Source of the DNA: Devosia sp. MC521
Lineage (GTDB): Bacteria; Pseudomonadota; Alphaproteobacteria; Rhizobiales; Devosiaceae
Direction of reading: 5' to 3'
NCBI RefSeq assembly: GCF_014127105.1
Contig: NZ_CP059902.1
Location: 1,149,001 to 1,213,000, forward strand
Length of the DNA: 64,000 nucleotides
Shown one piece after another: positions 24,239 to 34,163 of this stretch; positions within the stretch are counted from its first letter, which is position 1, and the number at the start of each line of letters is the position of its first letter. The notes under the pieces were generated by a model that worked only from the letters and a program-made list of their open reading frames with translations, did no database searches and was not told the origin of the DNA. The translations under genes and the position numbers were made by a program.

Positions 24239-24265
24239 CGGTGCCCAGTGTGTTGCCGGGCACCG
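24239..24265. terminator. Inverted repeat downstream of argG
   Basis: CGGTGCCC / GGGCACCG with an 11-base loop lies 30 bases beyond the argG stop. No T-run follows on the minus strand, so termination is uncertain. The rest of 24004-24293 contains no gene or other clear signal. Confidence 0.4.
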
Positions 24266-24293
24266 TTAAAGTCATTTAGTCAGAGACGAGGTC

Positions 24294-25799
<1,506 letters not shown>

Positions 25800-25813
25800 T
25801 TAGGACGCGACTT

Positions 25814-26560
25814 CTAATAGGTGCAGCGACCACCGGAGAGGTCGAACACCGACGCCGTCGTAAAGCTATTGTCCTTCGAAACGAGCCAAGCGACCATGGC
25901 GGCCGCTTCATCGACTTCAAGGAACCGCCCACGCGGAATACGCACCAGCATGTAGTTGATAAACTCCTCGGTCAGCGTTTCGAGGATGCGGGTTTTGGCT
26001 GTCGCAGGGGTAATGCAGTTCACTGCAATGTCGTACTTCGCCAGTTCCTTGCCGAGTGACTTGGTCAAGCCAATGACCCCTGCCTTGGCCGCAGAATAGG
26101 CGGACAGATTGGGGTTGCCTTCCTTTCCGGCGACGGAGGAAATGTTGACGATACGCCCGTAATTCCGCGCTTTCATCGAGGGTATGACGACCTTGTTGAC
26201 GTAGAAGGTGCCATTGAGGTTGATCTCGACCACCCGCCGCCATTCATCGGGATCATAGTCCTCCAATGGTGCGTTGTTTCCGGCAATGCCTGCGGAATTG
26301 ACGAGGATCGAAACGGGACCGACTTCGCTTTCGACTTCCGCATGAACCTTCATCAGGCCCGCAAGGTCAGTGATGTCGACGACCTTACTCGACGCGCCAG
26401 CGCCGAGCGCTGCGACTGCCTTGTCGAGAAGCGCCGCATCGCGGTCCCACAGGCTCACCTTAGCGCCAGAGGCCAGAATGCGTTGGGCCATGGCAAAGCC
26501 GAGCCCTTGCGCCCCGCCGGTGATCACGGCGACTTGGCCGTTAAGATCAATGTTGTTCAA
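25814..26560 (-). CDS. SDR-family NAD(P)-dependent oxidoreductase
   Basis: Classical SDR of 248 residues. TGGAQGLG binds the cofactor, NSAGIAG follows, and the active site Ser-Tyr-Lys is intact (YSAAKAG). The translation starts at a TTG (26560) preceded by GGGAAGAG. It is the last gene of the operon that runs from the ABC importer at 33870 downwards, separated by a hairpin from the Gfo/Idh genes. It would oxidise a hydroxyl of the imported compound or its derivative. Confidence 0.9.
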   Translation of the reverse strand: MNNIDLNGQVAVITGGAQGLGFAMAQRILASGAKVSLWDRDAALLDKAVAALGAGASSKVVDITDLAGLMKVHAEVESEVGPVSILVNSAGIAGNNAPLEDYDPDEWRRVVEINLNGTFYVNKVVIPSMKARNYGRIVNISSVAGKEGNPNLSAYSAAKAGVIGLTKSLGKELAKYDIAVNCITPATAKTRILETLTEEFINYMLVRIPRGRFLEVDEAAAMVAWLVSKDNSFTTASVFDLSGGRCTY

Positions 26561-26581
26561 TTTTCTCTTCCCAAAACGAGG

Positions 26582-26602
26582 AGGCCCGGTTGACCCGGGC
26601 CT
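26582..26602 (-). other. Intercistronic hairpin
   Basis: AGGCCCGG / CCGGGCCT with a five-base loop lies between two genes of the operon and ends close to the ribosome site of the SDR gene. No T-tract; it more likely affects message stability or translation. Confidence 0.45.
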
Positions 26603-26609
26603 TTAGTGT

Positions 26610-27653
26610 TTAGAGGCGTACGACTTCGCCAGTATGGATTGACTCATCTGCAGCCAGAACGATGCGCAGGCTATTCACCCCGTCGTTCATATGCGCGCTC
26701 AAGTCCAAATCTTCGGTGATGGCCTTGAGCAGATAACGCTGCTCGCGTTCACACAGGTCATCGTGATCTGGTTCATCGGTCATGTCGATCCGCTCGTCTG
26801 GGCGGGTCATGTCGGCATAGTGGCGCAGGATTTGGTTGGTCTTAGTGTGGGCGTTGATGTCGTCCGATTTCACGCCCGACGCATTCTCTGCCATGACGAT
26901 GGAGACCGAACCCTTTGGCCCGAACACGTCTTTCACAAAGAATGCAGTCTCGCTGACCATCGGGCCCCAGCCAGCTTCGTACCAGCCAACGGACCCATCA
27001 TCGAACTGCACCTGCAGCATGCCGTAGTTTTGCTTGGCCACTTCGTCGGTCAGACGAGCGCCAATGGCGTGAACTTTCACCGGCTTGGCGTCGGTCATCT
27101 GACACATGACGTCAACATAGTGCACGCCGCAGTCAACGATGGGCGGGAAGCTGTCCATGAGCCGCTTGTGCCATGACCAGGTTTCGCCATTCGACTGTTG
27201 GTTGAGGTTCATGCGGAAAACCAGCGGCGTGCCCAATTCGCGCGCGATTTCAATGAACTTCGTCCAACTCGGGTGCTGGCGGAGAATATAACCGATGACG
27301 AGTTTCTTGCCGGTCTGTCGTGCGACCTCGACCACCTTTTCTGCGTCAGCCACGGTGAGCGCCATCGGCTTTTCGACAAAGACATGGGCACCGGCCTGCA
27401 TGGCTTTGATGGCATAAGGAGCATGGGTGTCGGGCAGGGTGTTGATCGAAACAACATCTGGTTTGAGTTCCGCCAGCGCGGTCTCAAAATCATTGTAGCG
27501 TGCCGCACCTGACAGCGCGTCAGGGAGTGACAGGCTTTCAATATGTCGCGTGCAAACGCCAGCCACCTCAAAGCCATCAATACGCGTGTAGGCGAGAGCA
27601 TGGCTCATGCCCATATTGCCTAATCCTACAACCAGAACACGCAAAGCGCTCAT
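26610..27653 (-). CDS. Gfo/Idh/MocA-family oxidoreductase
   Basis: Sugar/inositol-type dehydrogenase of 347 residues with an N-terminal Rossmann fold (RVLVVGLGNMG), the conserved EKP motif (VFVEKPMALT) and a C-terminal mixed domain with DCGVHYVDVMCQM carrying the catalytic Asp/His region. ATG 27653 is preceded by GAGGAGGC; the longer frame to 27668 is not needed. It is 11 bases after the second Gfo/Idh gene, with which it probably forms successive steps or a pair on a cyclic polyol or aminosugar substrate. Confidence 0.9.
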   Translation of the reverse strand: MSALRVLVVGLGNMGMSHALAYTRIDGFEVAGVCTRHIESLSLPDALSGAARYNDFETALAELKPDVVSINTLPDTHAPYAIKAMQAGAHVFVEKPMALTVADAEKVVEVARQTGKKLVIGYILRQHPSWTKFIEIARELGTPLVFRMNLNQQSNGETWSWHKRLMDSFPPIVDCGVHYVDVMCQMTDAKPVKVHAIGARLTDEVAKQNYGMLQVQFDDGSVGWYEAGWGPMVSETAFFVKDVFGPKGSVSIVMAENASGVKSDDINAHTKTNQILRHYADMTRPDERIDMTDEPDHDDLCEREQRYLLKAITEDLDLSAHMNDGVNSLRIVLAADESIHTGEVVRL

Positions 27654-27664
27654 GGTTAGCCTCC

Positions 27665-28666
27665 TCAACGAATATGAATAATAGTTCCTGTTCGGGCGGA
27701 CTCCTCGGCCGCCAGACAGGCTTGCAATGCACCGGCGGCGTCCTCTGGTCGACCAACATCAGGTTGTTCGCCAGCAAGCGCTTTCCGAGTGAAGTAGTCG
27801 AACTCGTCTCGCAGCGCTCCTCCTCGAACGCCGTCGAACATCGGCCAATAGGTCGTGTCCGGGCTGTGCAATTTGTTGTTATCGACTATCGCCAGATTGG
27901 GGAAGGTATCCTGAATATGGATGATGCCTTCCGTGCCGATAATCGACATGCGCTCGTCGATGTCGAAGGGAGTCTTTTCCGGCATGCACCACACGGTTTC
28001 CAGTGTTGCCGTCGCGCCGCCTGCAAAGCGGAACATCGTCTGGCCGATATCTGGGTGCTTGAGATTGCGCAGCGAGGTCGTTTGGGCATAGGCGGAGACG
28101 ATCTTGTCGCCCGTCAGCCAAAGCATGATGTCTGTGTCATGGATCGCATCGCCAACGATGGGACCGATTTTCTGCAAGATTGTCGGCGTCCAGGAGGCCG
28201 GAATATTGCGGCGTGAGGAAAGGGCAATGATCTTACCAATGCGCCCCTCATCGATCGCTCGCTTGGCCATACGATAGCGTGGATTGAACCGAACCACGTG
28301 GCCAATGAACAAAATGCCCTTGGACGTTTTGGACGCTTCCGCGATTTTCTGTGCGTCTTCGACGTTTGAAGCGATCGGCTTTTCCAGGAAGACGTGCTTG
28401 CCAGCCTTGAGTGCCGCGATTGCAGGTTCGGTATGTTGGTCCCACATCGTGCAGATTGAGACCGCGTCGATGTCTGGGTCGGCGAGCATGTCGTTGTAGT
28501 CAGCGTAGAGCTTGCTAACGCCAAACTTTTTGCCCAGTTCAGCCAATCGATCCGGCGTGCGCGTGCAGAGCGCGTCGAGCTTTAGGTTGGGGATGCCCAT
28601 GATCGTTTCGGCGTGGATCTCCCCAAACCAGCCCAGCCCAATGATGCCAATTCGTAATTGTGACAT
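27665..28666 (-). CDS. Gfo/Idh/MocA-family oxidoreductase
   Basis: Dehydrogenase of 333 residues with IGIIGLGWFGEIHAE at the start, the VFLEKPIASN motif and GDAIHDTDIMLWL in the C-terminal domain. Distinct from its neighbour (clearly related only in overall fold and motifs). ATG 28666 follows AGAAG. It is 13 bases downstream of an SDR gene and 11 bases upstream of the other Gfo/Idh gene. Substrate unknown. Confidence 0.9.
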   Translation of the reverse strand: MSQLRIGIIGLGWFGEIHAETIMGIPNLKLDALCTRTPDRLAELGKKFGVSKLYADYNDMLADPDIDAVSICTMWDQHTEPAIAALKAGKHVFLEKPIASNVEDAQKIAEASKTSKGILFIGHVVRFNPRYRMAKRAIDEGRIGKIIALSSRRNIPASWTPTILQKIGPIVGDAIHDTDIMLWLTGDKIVSAYAQTTSLRNLKHPDIGQTMFRFAGGATATLETVWCMPEKTPFDIDERMSIIGTEGIIHIQDTFPNLAIVDNNKLHSPDTTYWPMFDGVRGGALRDEFDYFTRKALAGEQPDVGRPEDAAGALQACLAAEESARTGTIIHIR

Positions 28667-28679
28667 TGTTCTTCTCCCC

Positions 28680-29456
28680 TCAAAGATCCTCGAGCGTAAG
28701 CTCGCGGGTCATCACGATATTTCCTGAACTGAGGCCGCAATCGACCGGGATGACGGCACCTGAAACGGCGCTCGCTGCATCCGACGCCAAAAAGCCCACC
28801 ACAGAAGCGACCTCTTCGGGTTCGACAATCCGTCCCAAGGGATACCAACGCTCTAGGGTCTTGAGGACATCAGGGTCCTTTTGCGCTCGTTCCCGCCACA
28901 GAGGCGTGCGAACTGTCCCTGGCATGACGCAGTTGGAGCGGATGCCGAACTTGCCCAACTCCTGCGCAAGCGTCCGGGTCATCGAGATCATGCCCGCCTT
29001 GGCGGCGGAATACGCCGGGTCGCCGAGAGCACTTTGGCCGTTGACCGAGGCAACGTTGATAATAACGCCGGACTTCTGCCGCTTCATCCGCTCTGCCGCG
29101 GCGTGGGCGCAAAAGAAAGCGCCGTTGAGATTTCCGTTGATCTCTTCGATCCAGCTCTCTGGGTTTGTGAGCCGTAAAACGTGATGATTGGAATAGCCCG
29201 CATTGTTGATCAGCACGTCGACCTGCGGGATTTCGCTGAAGGCCGTCTCCACAGCCTCTGCATCGCCAATGTCGAGCCGCAGAAAGCGGGCTTTCGCTCC
29301 GGCATCCTCGAGTGAACTCATGGCGCCGCCCGAGGTTATGGATTTGTCGATCCCCACAACCTCGGCACCTCGGGCCCCGAACCAGTGGGCAAGGCAAAGG
29401 CCTATCCCGCCAGCCGCTCCAGTGATCACGACAGTTTTGTTCGAAAACTCAGCCAT
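28680..29456 (-). CDS. SDR-family NAD(P)-dependent oxidoreductase
   Basis: SDR of 258 residues with intact TGAAGGIG, NNAGYSN and YSAAKAG motifs and ending with VIPVDCGLSSGN. I chose ATG 29456, which overlaps the stop of the preceding gene as TGATG; a longer frame to 29489 adds residues inside that gene. Together with the SDR at 25814 and the Gfo/Idh pair it gives four dehydrogenases in one operon, suggesting several oxidations of one polyhydroxy compound. Confidence 0.9.
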   Translation of the reverse strand: MAEFSNKTVVITGAAGGIGLCLAHWFGARGAEVVGIDKSITSGGAMSSLEDAGAKARFLRLDIGDAEAVETAFSEIPQVDVLINNAGYSNHHVLRLTNPESWIEEINGNLNGAFFCAHAAAERMKRQKSGVIINVASVNGQSALGDPAYSAAKAGMISMTRTLAQELGKFGIRSNCVMPGTVRTPLWRERAQKDPDVLKTLERWYPLGRIVEPEEVASVVGFLASDAASAVSGAVIPVDCGLSSGNIVMTRELTLEDL

Positions 29457-30634
29457 CACGGAACCCGCGCCAAAGCTTCGCCGATCCACTCAAGGTTGCG
29501 GCGGCGCTGGTGGCCCCAATTGTAAAAGGCGATGTCGGTCACTCCACCGGCAACCAGAATATCGACGGCCGAAAGGAATTCCGCTTTGCTTTCAATGTCC
29601 GGATAGCTCGGGCGAAGAATGCCGCGGATCGTCGTGTTCGTTGGAACTCTATGTTTCAGGTCGAACAGGTCAGTGGCTATCCGAGCAGCATTGGGCTCGT
29701 AAAAGCACGCTTCGATAATGCCTGTCGTTTCGCCAATGGCCTTGAGATCGGTCCCTTCGTACCACGCCCCACCCGTGGGGCGAGCGACAGATGGGATGAT
29801 GGCAACATCGACGTCCTGCCGAACCGCCTCGCGTATCTCCGCGATAAGGCTGGTGACCTGGCCGGCGCGAAAATCGAGATAGGTGCGAAGATCTTTATTG
29901 GTTGCGATTTCCGCCAACCAGAAGGCTCGGCCCATATCGTCGGGAATATCGACGTCGCTCTGCAAAAAGCTATCGATGCGGTTTGCGACATAGGCTTTTA
30001 AGCGGTGCGCATCAAAACCCTGTTTGGACGCAGCGCTCACGCAGTGATCGCAAAAGCACAGGCCCATCAGACCCTCAAACATAGGATCCTGACGCACGAA
30101 GCTCATCTCGTGGTGATAGCCATGGGCATAGGGCGTAAAGCCGGGCGCCTCGAGGGAGAGACCGGTAACAGAGTAGTTTTCTGTCACATCGACGCAAAGG
30201 CCAACGGCATAGGCTCGGGCCTCTGGGGCGCTTGGGCAGAGATTGTAGAAATAGCGGTCGCCGAAGGCGTTCCGGACCACTGCATTCGGGTGCTTCATGC
30301 CCAAGGTCGTATTGTGCAGCAGCACCATCCAGACGTTGATGTCCAGTCTGCCGTCGTCACAAAGCTCTTGAAGAATGTCTCGCTCGGCCAAAAGGGAGTT
30401 AGGCAGAGGCTTAATCTCACTATAGCAATCATCGTCGTGGCGGAAGTAAGCAGTTCCGTCTTCAGGGAAATAGACCTTTCCCGATTTGCCCTCTGGTCGC
30501 AGAAACTTCCCAGCGTGGTAGGTGCCTGCGATCGAGATCGTGTTGAGACCCATATTTTTGAACGCAGAGATGGACTCGGTGACACCGTGGTCCGCAAAAT
30601 CCCAAGCATAGGTCAGAATGGCTTTGTAGCTCAT
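29456..30634 (-). CDS. Unrecognised TIM-barrel-like (glycoside-hydrolase-like) protein
   Basis: A 392-residue cytosolic protein that I do not recognise by name. Alternating strand/helix pattern, an early AGTYHAGKF motif, LSLEAPGF in the middle, a cysteine cluster LCFCDHC near residue 190 and a late RGILRPSYPD / IAFYNWGH give it the look of an uncharacterised glycoside-hydrolase-like barrel; the CxxC may bind metal. It overlaps the VOC gene start by four bases (ATGA) and the next SDR by one, so it is firmly part of the importer operon. It probably cleaves or isomerises the imported compound, which is inference. Confidence 0.75.
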   Translation of the reverse strand: MSYKAILTYAWDFADHGVTESISAFKNMGLNTISIAGTYHAGKFLRPEGKSGKVYFPEDGTAYFRHDDDCYSEIKPLPNSLLAERDILQELCDDGRLDINVWMVLLHNTTLGMKHPNAVVRNAFGDRYFYNLCPSAPEARAYAVGLCVDVTENYSVTGLSLEAPGFTPYAHGYHHEMSFVRQDPMFEGLMGLCFCDHCVSAASKQGFDAHRLKAYVANRIDSFLQSDVDIPDDMGRAFWLAEIATNKDLRTYLDFRAGQVTSLIAEIREAVRQDVDVAIIPSVARPTGGAWYEGTDLKAIGETTGIIEACFYEPNAARIATDLFDLKHRVPTNTTIRGILRPSYPDIESKAEFLSAVDILVAGGVTDIAFYNWGHQRRRNLEWIGEALARVP

Positions 30635-30969
30635 TGTCCGAACCAGCCGTCCTTGAGGTAACGCATATATTCAAAGACCATTCCGTGCTTGAGCACGAAA
30701 GCGACTTGAAGAAAGTCCCCGACGACGAAAGGCGGGATCAGCACTTCGTCAGCCTCAGCGAGACGTTTCTCCATATCGTCGATCCGATAGGCAACATGAG
30801 GATTGTTTTTGACAATCTCTGGGGTTGGGCTATCCGGCTCGTAGCGCAGAAACTCGATATGTTCCGGGTGATTGCGCGGGTTTGTCACCCACAAGCGCGA
30901 TTGCTCGACCCAGTCTTCTTTCGGCTGTTTTGTGGTTGTTGTGATGCCAACATGGTCAAATTCGAACAC
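30631..30969 (-). CDS. Small VOC (glyoxalase/bleomycin-resistance fold) protein
   Basis: Protein of 112 residues starting with FDHVGI, a typical first VOC strand with a metal-ligand-like His, and ending with the MVFEYMRYL stretch containing a possible ligand Glu. A single module, so it probably dimerises. Start is GTG 30969 with a GAGG site. It lies between the binding protein of the importer and the TIM-barrel-like protein, so likely an isomerase or lyase for the same compound. Confidence 0.75.
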   Translation of the reverse strand: MFEFDHVGITTTTKQPKEDWVEQSRLWVTNPRNHPEHIEFLRYEPDSPTPEIVKNNPHVAYRIDDMEKRLAEADEVLIPPFVVGDFLQVAFVLKHGMVFEYMRYLKDGWFGQ

Positions 30970-30993
30970 AGCGATGCCTCGTCGGTTTAGAAG

Positions 30994-31014
30994 GGGCGGG
31001 GAGTGACCCCGCCC
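30994..31014 (-). other. Intercistronic hairpin after the ABC binding-protein gene
   Basis: GGGCGGGG / CCCCGCCC with a five-base loop (read on either strand) lies between the binding-protein stop and the VOC start. Same placement as at dctP-dctQ; expected to stabilise the upstream message. Confidence 0.5.
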
Positions 31015-31024
31015 TCAGGCTTGA

Positions 31025-32149
31025 TCAGAGGGTGGCTTCAATCGCTGCGATGTCGACGGCTTTGTACTCGTCGCGCAGCTCAAAACCTTCGGCATCGGCT
31101 TTGACCTTGGCGTGGTCAAAGTCATTAGCGCCGTCGATCAACGCATTGGTCACGACATCACCGGCCTTCAATGGCTGCGATATCTGACCGATCTTGTGGA
31201 TGGCGTCGAAATACGACTGCCAGCTGTCCTCGAGGTGGAGACCCCACTTGCCGCGCTTGTCCCAGTGAGCGTGCATCAAGCCACTCTGCTGCATAAGGGA
31301 CTCGACGGCGGTTGCAGGATCCATCTGAGTTGCCAAACCAGGGAACTCATCCATTGCGATCTGGGTCGCTGCGGCAGGGTTCAACCAGCCAAACTCAAGG
31401 CCCATCGACCAGCCACGCAGATACTTCGTATAGGTCTCGACTAGCGCTGGGTCGTCGAGGTCTTTCGCGCGAATAACGAAGCTGTTGGCAGGGAAAACCG
31501 AAGCGTTCTTGCCGAGCAGATAGTCGAAGTCGAAGCCTTGTCCACGCCACTGGGCGCGCAAGCCTTCCCAAGTCAGAGCTGCGTCCGCCTGGCCTTGGGC
31601 GAGCGACTGTCCCCAACCGGCCACTTCCACATACTTGATCGTGGAGAGGTCGACACCGGCTGCCGCCAACATTGGGTCGGCGATAGACTGCCAGCCAGCA
31701 GAACCCAGAACGATGGTCATGCCTTCCATGCCCTTGAGGTCGGCAGGGGCCTTGCCCTTTTGGAACGCAAAGTCGAACACGTCGCCAGCCATGATGTGGA
31801 AGACGGACTTGAGCTTCATGCCCTGTTCTAGGCCCAGAGAAAGCACGCCGGGTGATGGGTAACCGAAATCGGACTGGTTCTGGTCAACCAACTTGATTGC
31901 CGCTGTTGCATCTGGCGGGCCAGCTTCAACGGACGTGTCGAGGTCGCCGAAGTAACCCATGCGCTTTGCCACCCAATAGGCGAAGTCGTCGACGACTTCC
32001 AAAGAGCCGCGTGGCGAAACCCAACGGACTGGACCGCTTTGCGCGAAGGCGCGAGTGTTCATTCCGATCGCCGACAAGGCAACGCCTGCGGCGGAGATTT
32101 GAAGCATTCGGCGACGGTTTAACGTAGTTGTAGTCAGCAGATTGGACAT
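31025..32149 (-). CDS. ABC transporter substrate-binding protein, NitT/TauT type, Tat signal
   Basis: Binding protein of 374 residues. The N-terminus has NRRRMLQISAAG followed by a hydrophobic run and an AFAQ cleavage site, a twin-arginine-type signal, suggesting export in a folded state. The body has SsuA/NMT1-like features (YWVAKRMGYFGDLDTSVEAGP, then KGMEGMTIVLGSAGW). It feeds the permease and ATPase encoded upstream at 32206 and 33073. ATG 32149 follows GGAGGAAAT. The ligand is unknown; a sulfonate, amine or sugar-like compound are all possible for the family. Confidence 0.9.
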   Translation of the reverse strand: MSNLLTTTTLNRRRMLQISAAGVALSAIGMNTRAFAQSGPVRWVSPRGSLEVVDDFAYWVAKRMGYFGDLDTSVEAGPPDATAAIKLVDQNQSDFGYPSPGVLSLGLEQGMKLKSVFHIMAGDVFDFAFQKGKAPADLKGMEGMTIVLGSAGWQSIADPMLAAAGVDLSTIKYVEVAGWGQSLAQGQADAALTWEGLRAQWRGQGFDFDYLLGKNASVFPANSFVIRAKDLDDPALVETYTKYLRGWSMGLEFGWLNPAAATQIAMDEFPGLATQMDPATAVESLMQQSGLMHAHWDKRGKWGLHLEDSWQSYFDAIHKIGQISQPLKAGDVVTNALIDGANDFDHAKVKADAEGFELRDEYKAVDIAAIEATL

Positions 32150-32205
32150 AGATTTCCTCCCATATGTCCGGTTGACGCCCGTGTTCGGTTGTCACGCTGG
32201 GCCCA

Positions 32206-33054
32206 TCAGGACTCCCAGCTGGTCCATTTCTTCCCGATCTGGAAGAAGATGACGTAGATGCTGATGCCGATGGTCGCGAGAAGCACGATCACAGCGAAGA
32301 ACTGCGGCATGCGGATCATCGACGAATAGTAGTTGAGACGGTTCCCGAGGCCTTCCGCGCCGCCGACCATTTCGGCGCCGACGGTTGTCAGGAGGCCAAA
32401 GATCGAGCCGATCATCAGGCCAACCATGATCATCGGCATGGCCATCGGAATGCGGATCTTCGTAAAGATTTGGAAGGTCGATGCACCGAAGGACTTTGCC
32501 AGTGCGATTTTCGCTAGGTCGACACGACGGAAACCCGTCGCCGAGTTAATCATCACCATGGGGCCAGATGCGAGCGCCACAGCGATAATGCGTGGTTCCC
32601 ACCCAAAGCCGAACCGCAGCACCAAGAGTGGGACGAGCGCCAGCATGGGCGTTGTGACCAGAAGCAAGATGTAGGGCGTGATGATCTTTTCAGCGAACGG
32701 GAACTGAGTGATCACCGCCGCGAGAATGAACCCTATGGATGCCCCGATTGAAAACCCAATGAGCAGCTCGCAAATAGTGGTGACGAGATGTGGCCACAGG
32801 AATGGCCATTCCGTAATCAAAGCCGATCCGATCGCGCTCGGCGGTGGCAGAATGTAGAGCGGAACTTCAAACAGGCGTATCAGCAGTTCCGCGCCGCCAA
32901 TGATGACAACAGCGACCAGCGCGATAATTGCAGTTTCGAATGCGGTGCGGTTTGAGTTGCCTAAGAGCGCGCCTGCGCCTCCGGCTAACCCTGCCTCAGT
33001 CTTCTGCCCCTTGTTCCCAAAGCTTGGGATTTTGTCGTGCAAGGCGTCACTCAT
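32206..33054 (-). CDS. ABC transporter permease, SsuC/TauC type
   Basis: Permease of 282 residues with six hydrophobic segments and the EAA-like region (AKSFGASTFQIFTKIRIPMA). The N-terminal 35 residues are hydrophilic. ATG 33054 follows AAGGAGATTGAA. It is 56 bases downstream of the binding protein start (in transcription order it comes before it) and 18 bases after the ATPase gene, giving the usual ATPase-permease-binding-protein order. Confidence 0.9.
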   Translation of the reverse strand: MSDALHDKIPSFGNKGQKTEAGLAGGAGALLGNSNRTAFETAIIALVAVVIIGGAELLIRLFEVPLYILPPPSAIGSALITEWPFLWPHLVTTICELLIGFSIGASIGFILAAVITQFPFAEKIITPYILLLVTTPMLALVPLLVLRFGFGWEPRIIAVALASGPMVMINSATGFRRVDLAKIALAKSFGASTFQIFTKIRIPMAMPMIMVGLMIGSIFGLLTTVGAEMVGGAEGLGNRLNYYSSMIRMPQFFAVIVLLATIGISIYVIFFQIGKKWTSWES

Positions 33055-33072
33055 TTCAATCTCCTTGCGCGC

Positions 33073-33870
33073 TCAGGTGGCCGGACGGTGGTCGATCATG
33101 CCCTTGATGGCTTCGACCCGTTCGAGAAATTCGGGGGTTGTCTGGAGCTTCACCGGGCGAGGGCGCGGCAAGTCGACATCAACAATATTGGAGATGCGCC
33201 CTGGGCGGGCGGACATGACAACGATCCGGTCCGCCAGGAAAACCGCTTCAGCGATGGAGTGGGTAATGAAAATGATCGTCTTGCCCGTCTCCATCCAAAT
33301 CTCTTGAATGAGAAGGTTCATCTCGTCGCGCGTGAAGGCATCGAGTGCGCCGAATGGTTCGTCCATTAAGAGGACTGATGGGTCGACGGCCAAGCTGCGA
33401 ACGATTGATGCACGCTGTTGCATGCCGCCGGAGAGTTCGCGCGGATATTTGTTCTCAAAACCTTCGAGGCCAACACGCTTGAGTAGCTTTTTAATCAGCT
33501 CCCGATTGGGGGGCTGCTTTTTGATCTCAAAGGGCAATTCGATATTGCTGCCCAAATTGCGCCAAGGCAGCAAATTGGCTTCTTGAAAGATCATAGCGAT
33601 TTCAGGATGAGGCTTGGTAATAACGTCAGAGCCGAGGCGGATCTCGCCGCTGGTGAGGCCGTGCAAGCCGGCCATGGACCAGAGCAAGGTAGACTTGCCG
33701 CAGCCCGACGGTCCGAGCAGACACAGGAATTCCCCTTCTCGAACGTCTATCGAAACATTGTCCAGGGCATGTACGCCCCCTGACTTCGTTTGATAGATTT
33801 TCGTTGCCTGCGATATTCTCATTTTGGCTGGCATATGGGCGTCAGATATCGCCCCTGCTGCATTAGTCAC
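33073..33870 (-). CDS. ABC transporter ATP-binding protein, SsuB/TauB type
   Basis: ATPase of 265 residues with Walker A GPSGCGKST, Q-loop IFQEANLLPW, signature LSGGMQQR and Walker B LLMDEPFGALD. The GTG at 33870 is the best start because GAGGGAGGAC precedes it; the longer frame to 33930 is unsupported. First gene of a minus-strand operon, divergent from the RpiR regulator at 34164, with a palindrome in between. Confidence 0.92.
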   Translation of the reverse strand: MTNAAGAISDAHMPAKMRISQATKIYQTKSGGVHALDNVSIDVREGEFLCLLGPSGCGKSTLLWSMAGLHGLTSGEIRLGSDVITKPHPEIAMIFQEANLLPWRNLGSNIELPFEIKKQPPNRELIKKLLKRVGLEGFENKYPRELSGGMQQRASIVRSLAVDPSVLLMDEPFGALDAFTRDEMNLLIQEIWMETGKTIIFITHSIAEAVFLADRIVVMSARPGRISNIVDVDLPRPRPVKLQTTPEFLERVEAIKGMIDHRPAT

Positions 33871-33948
33871 GCAGCGTCCTCCCTCAGCAAGCTGTCGTGT
33901 AAAGCATGCTCGCCTCCTCTGGCAGAGCACACGTTCTCCTGACCTGAC

Positions 33949-33963
33949 TGAAACAGAATTTCA
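33949..33963. promoter_or_regulatory. Candidate RpiR operator (TGAAA-N5-TTTCA)
   Basis: TGAAACAGAATTTCA is a clean dyad typical of RpiR/MurR-type operators; GAAA and TTTC half-sites recur at 34024-34028, 34041-34049 and about 34083-34095. The spacer (33871-34163) separates the ABC operon from the RpiR gene, so both could be repressed together. Confidence 0.55.
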
Positions 33964-34163
33964 TGATCCAGCGTATTATACTTTAGTCGCATCATAGTGG
34001 CGATTTTCGGGCTAAATCGGCTGTCTGAAACCGAAAATGTTGAAATTTCTCAAGCGTGTTAGTGATGGCTCTGACCACTCAAGCTTCCTGTTTCAAAAAT
34101 TTCTTGCTTAAAAGTCGGAAGGCTGTAATTCAATTTCATAACAGTGAAGAGGTGTTTGGCCGT

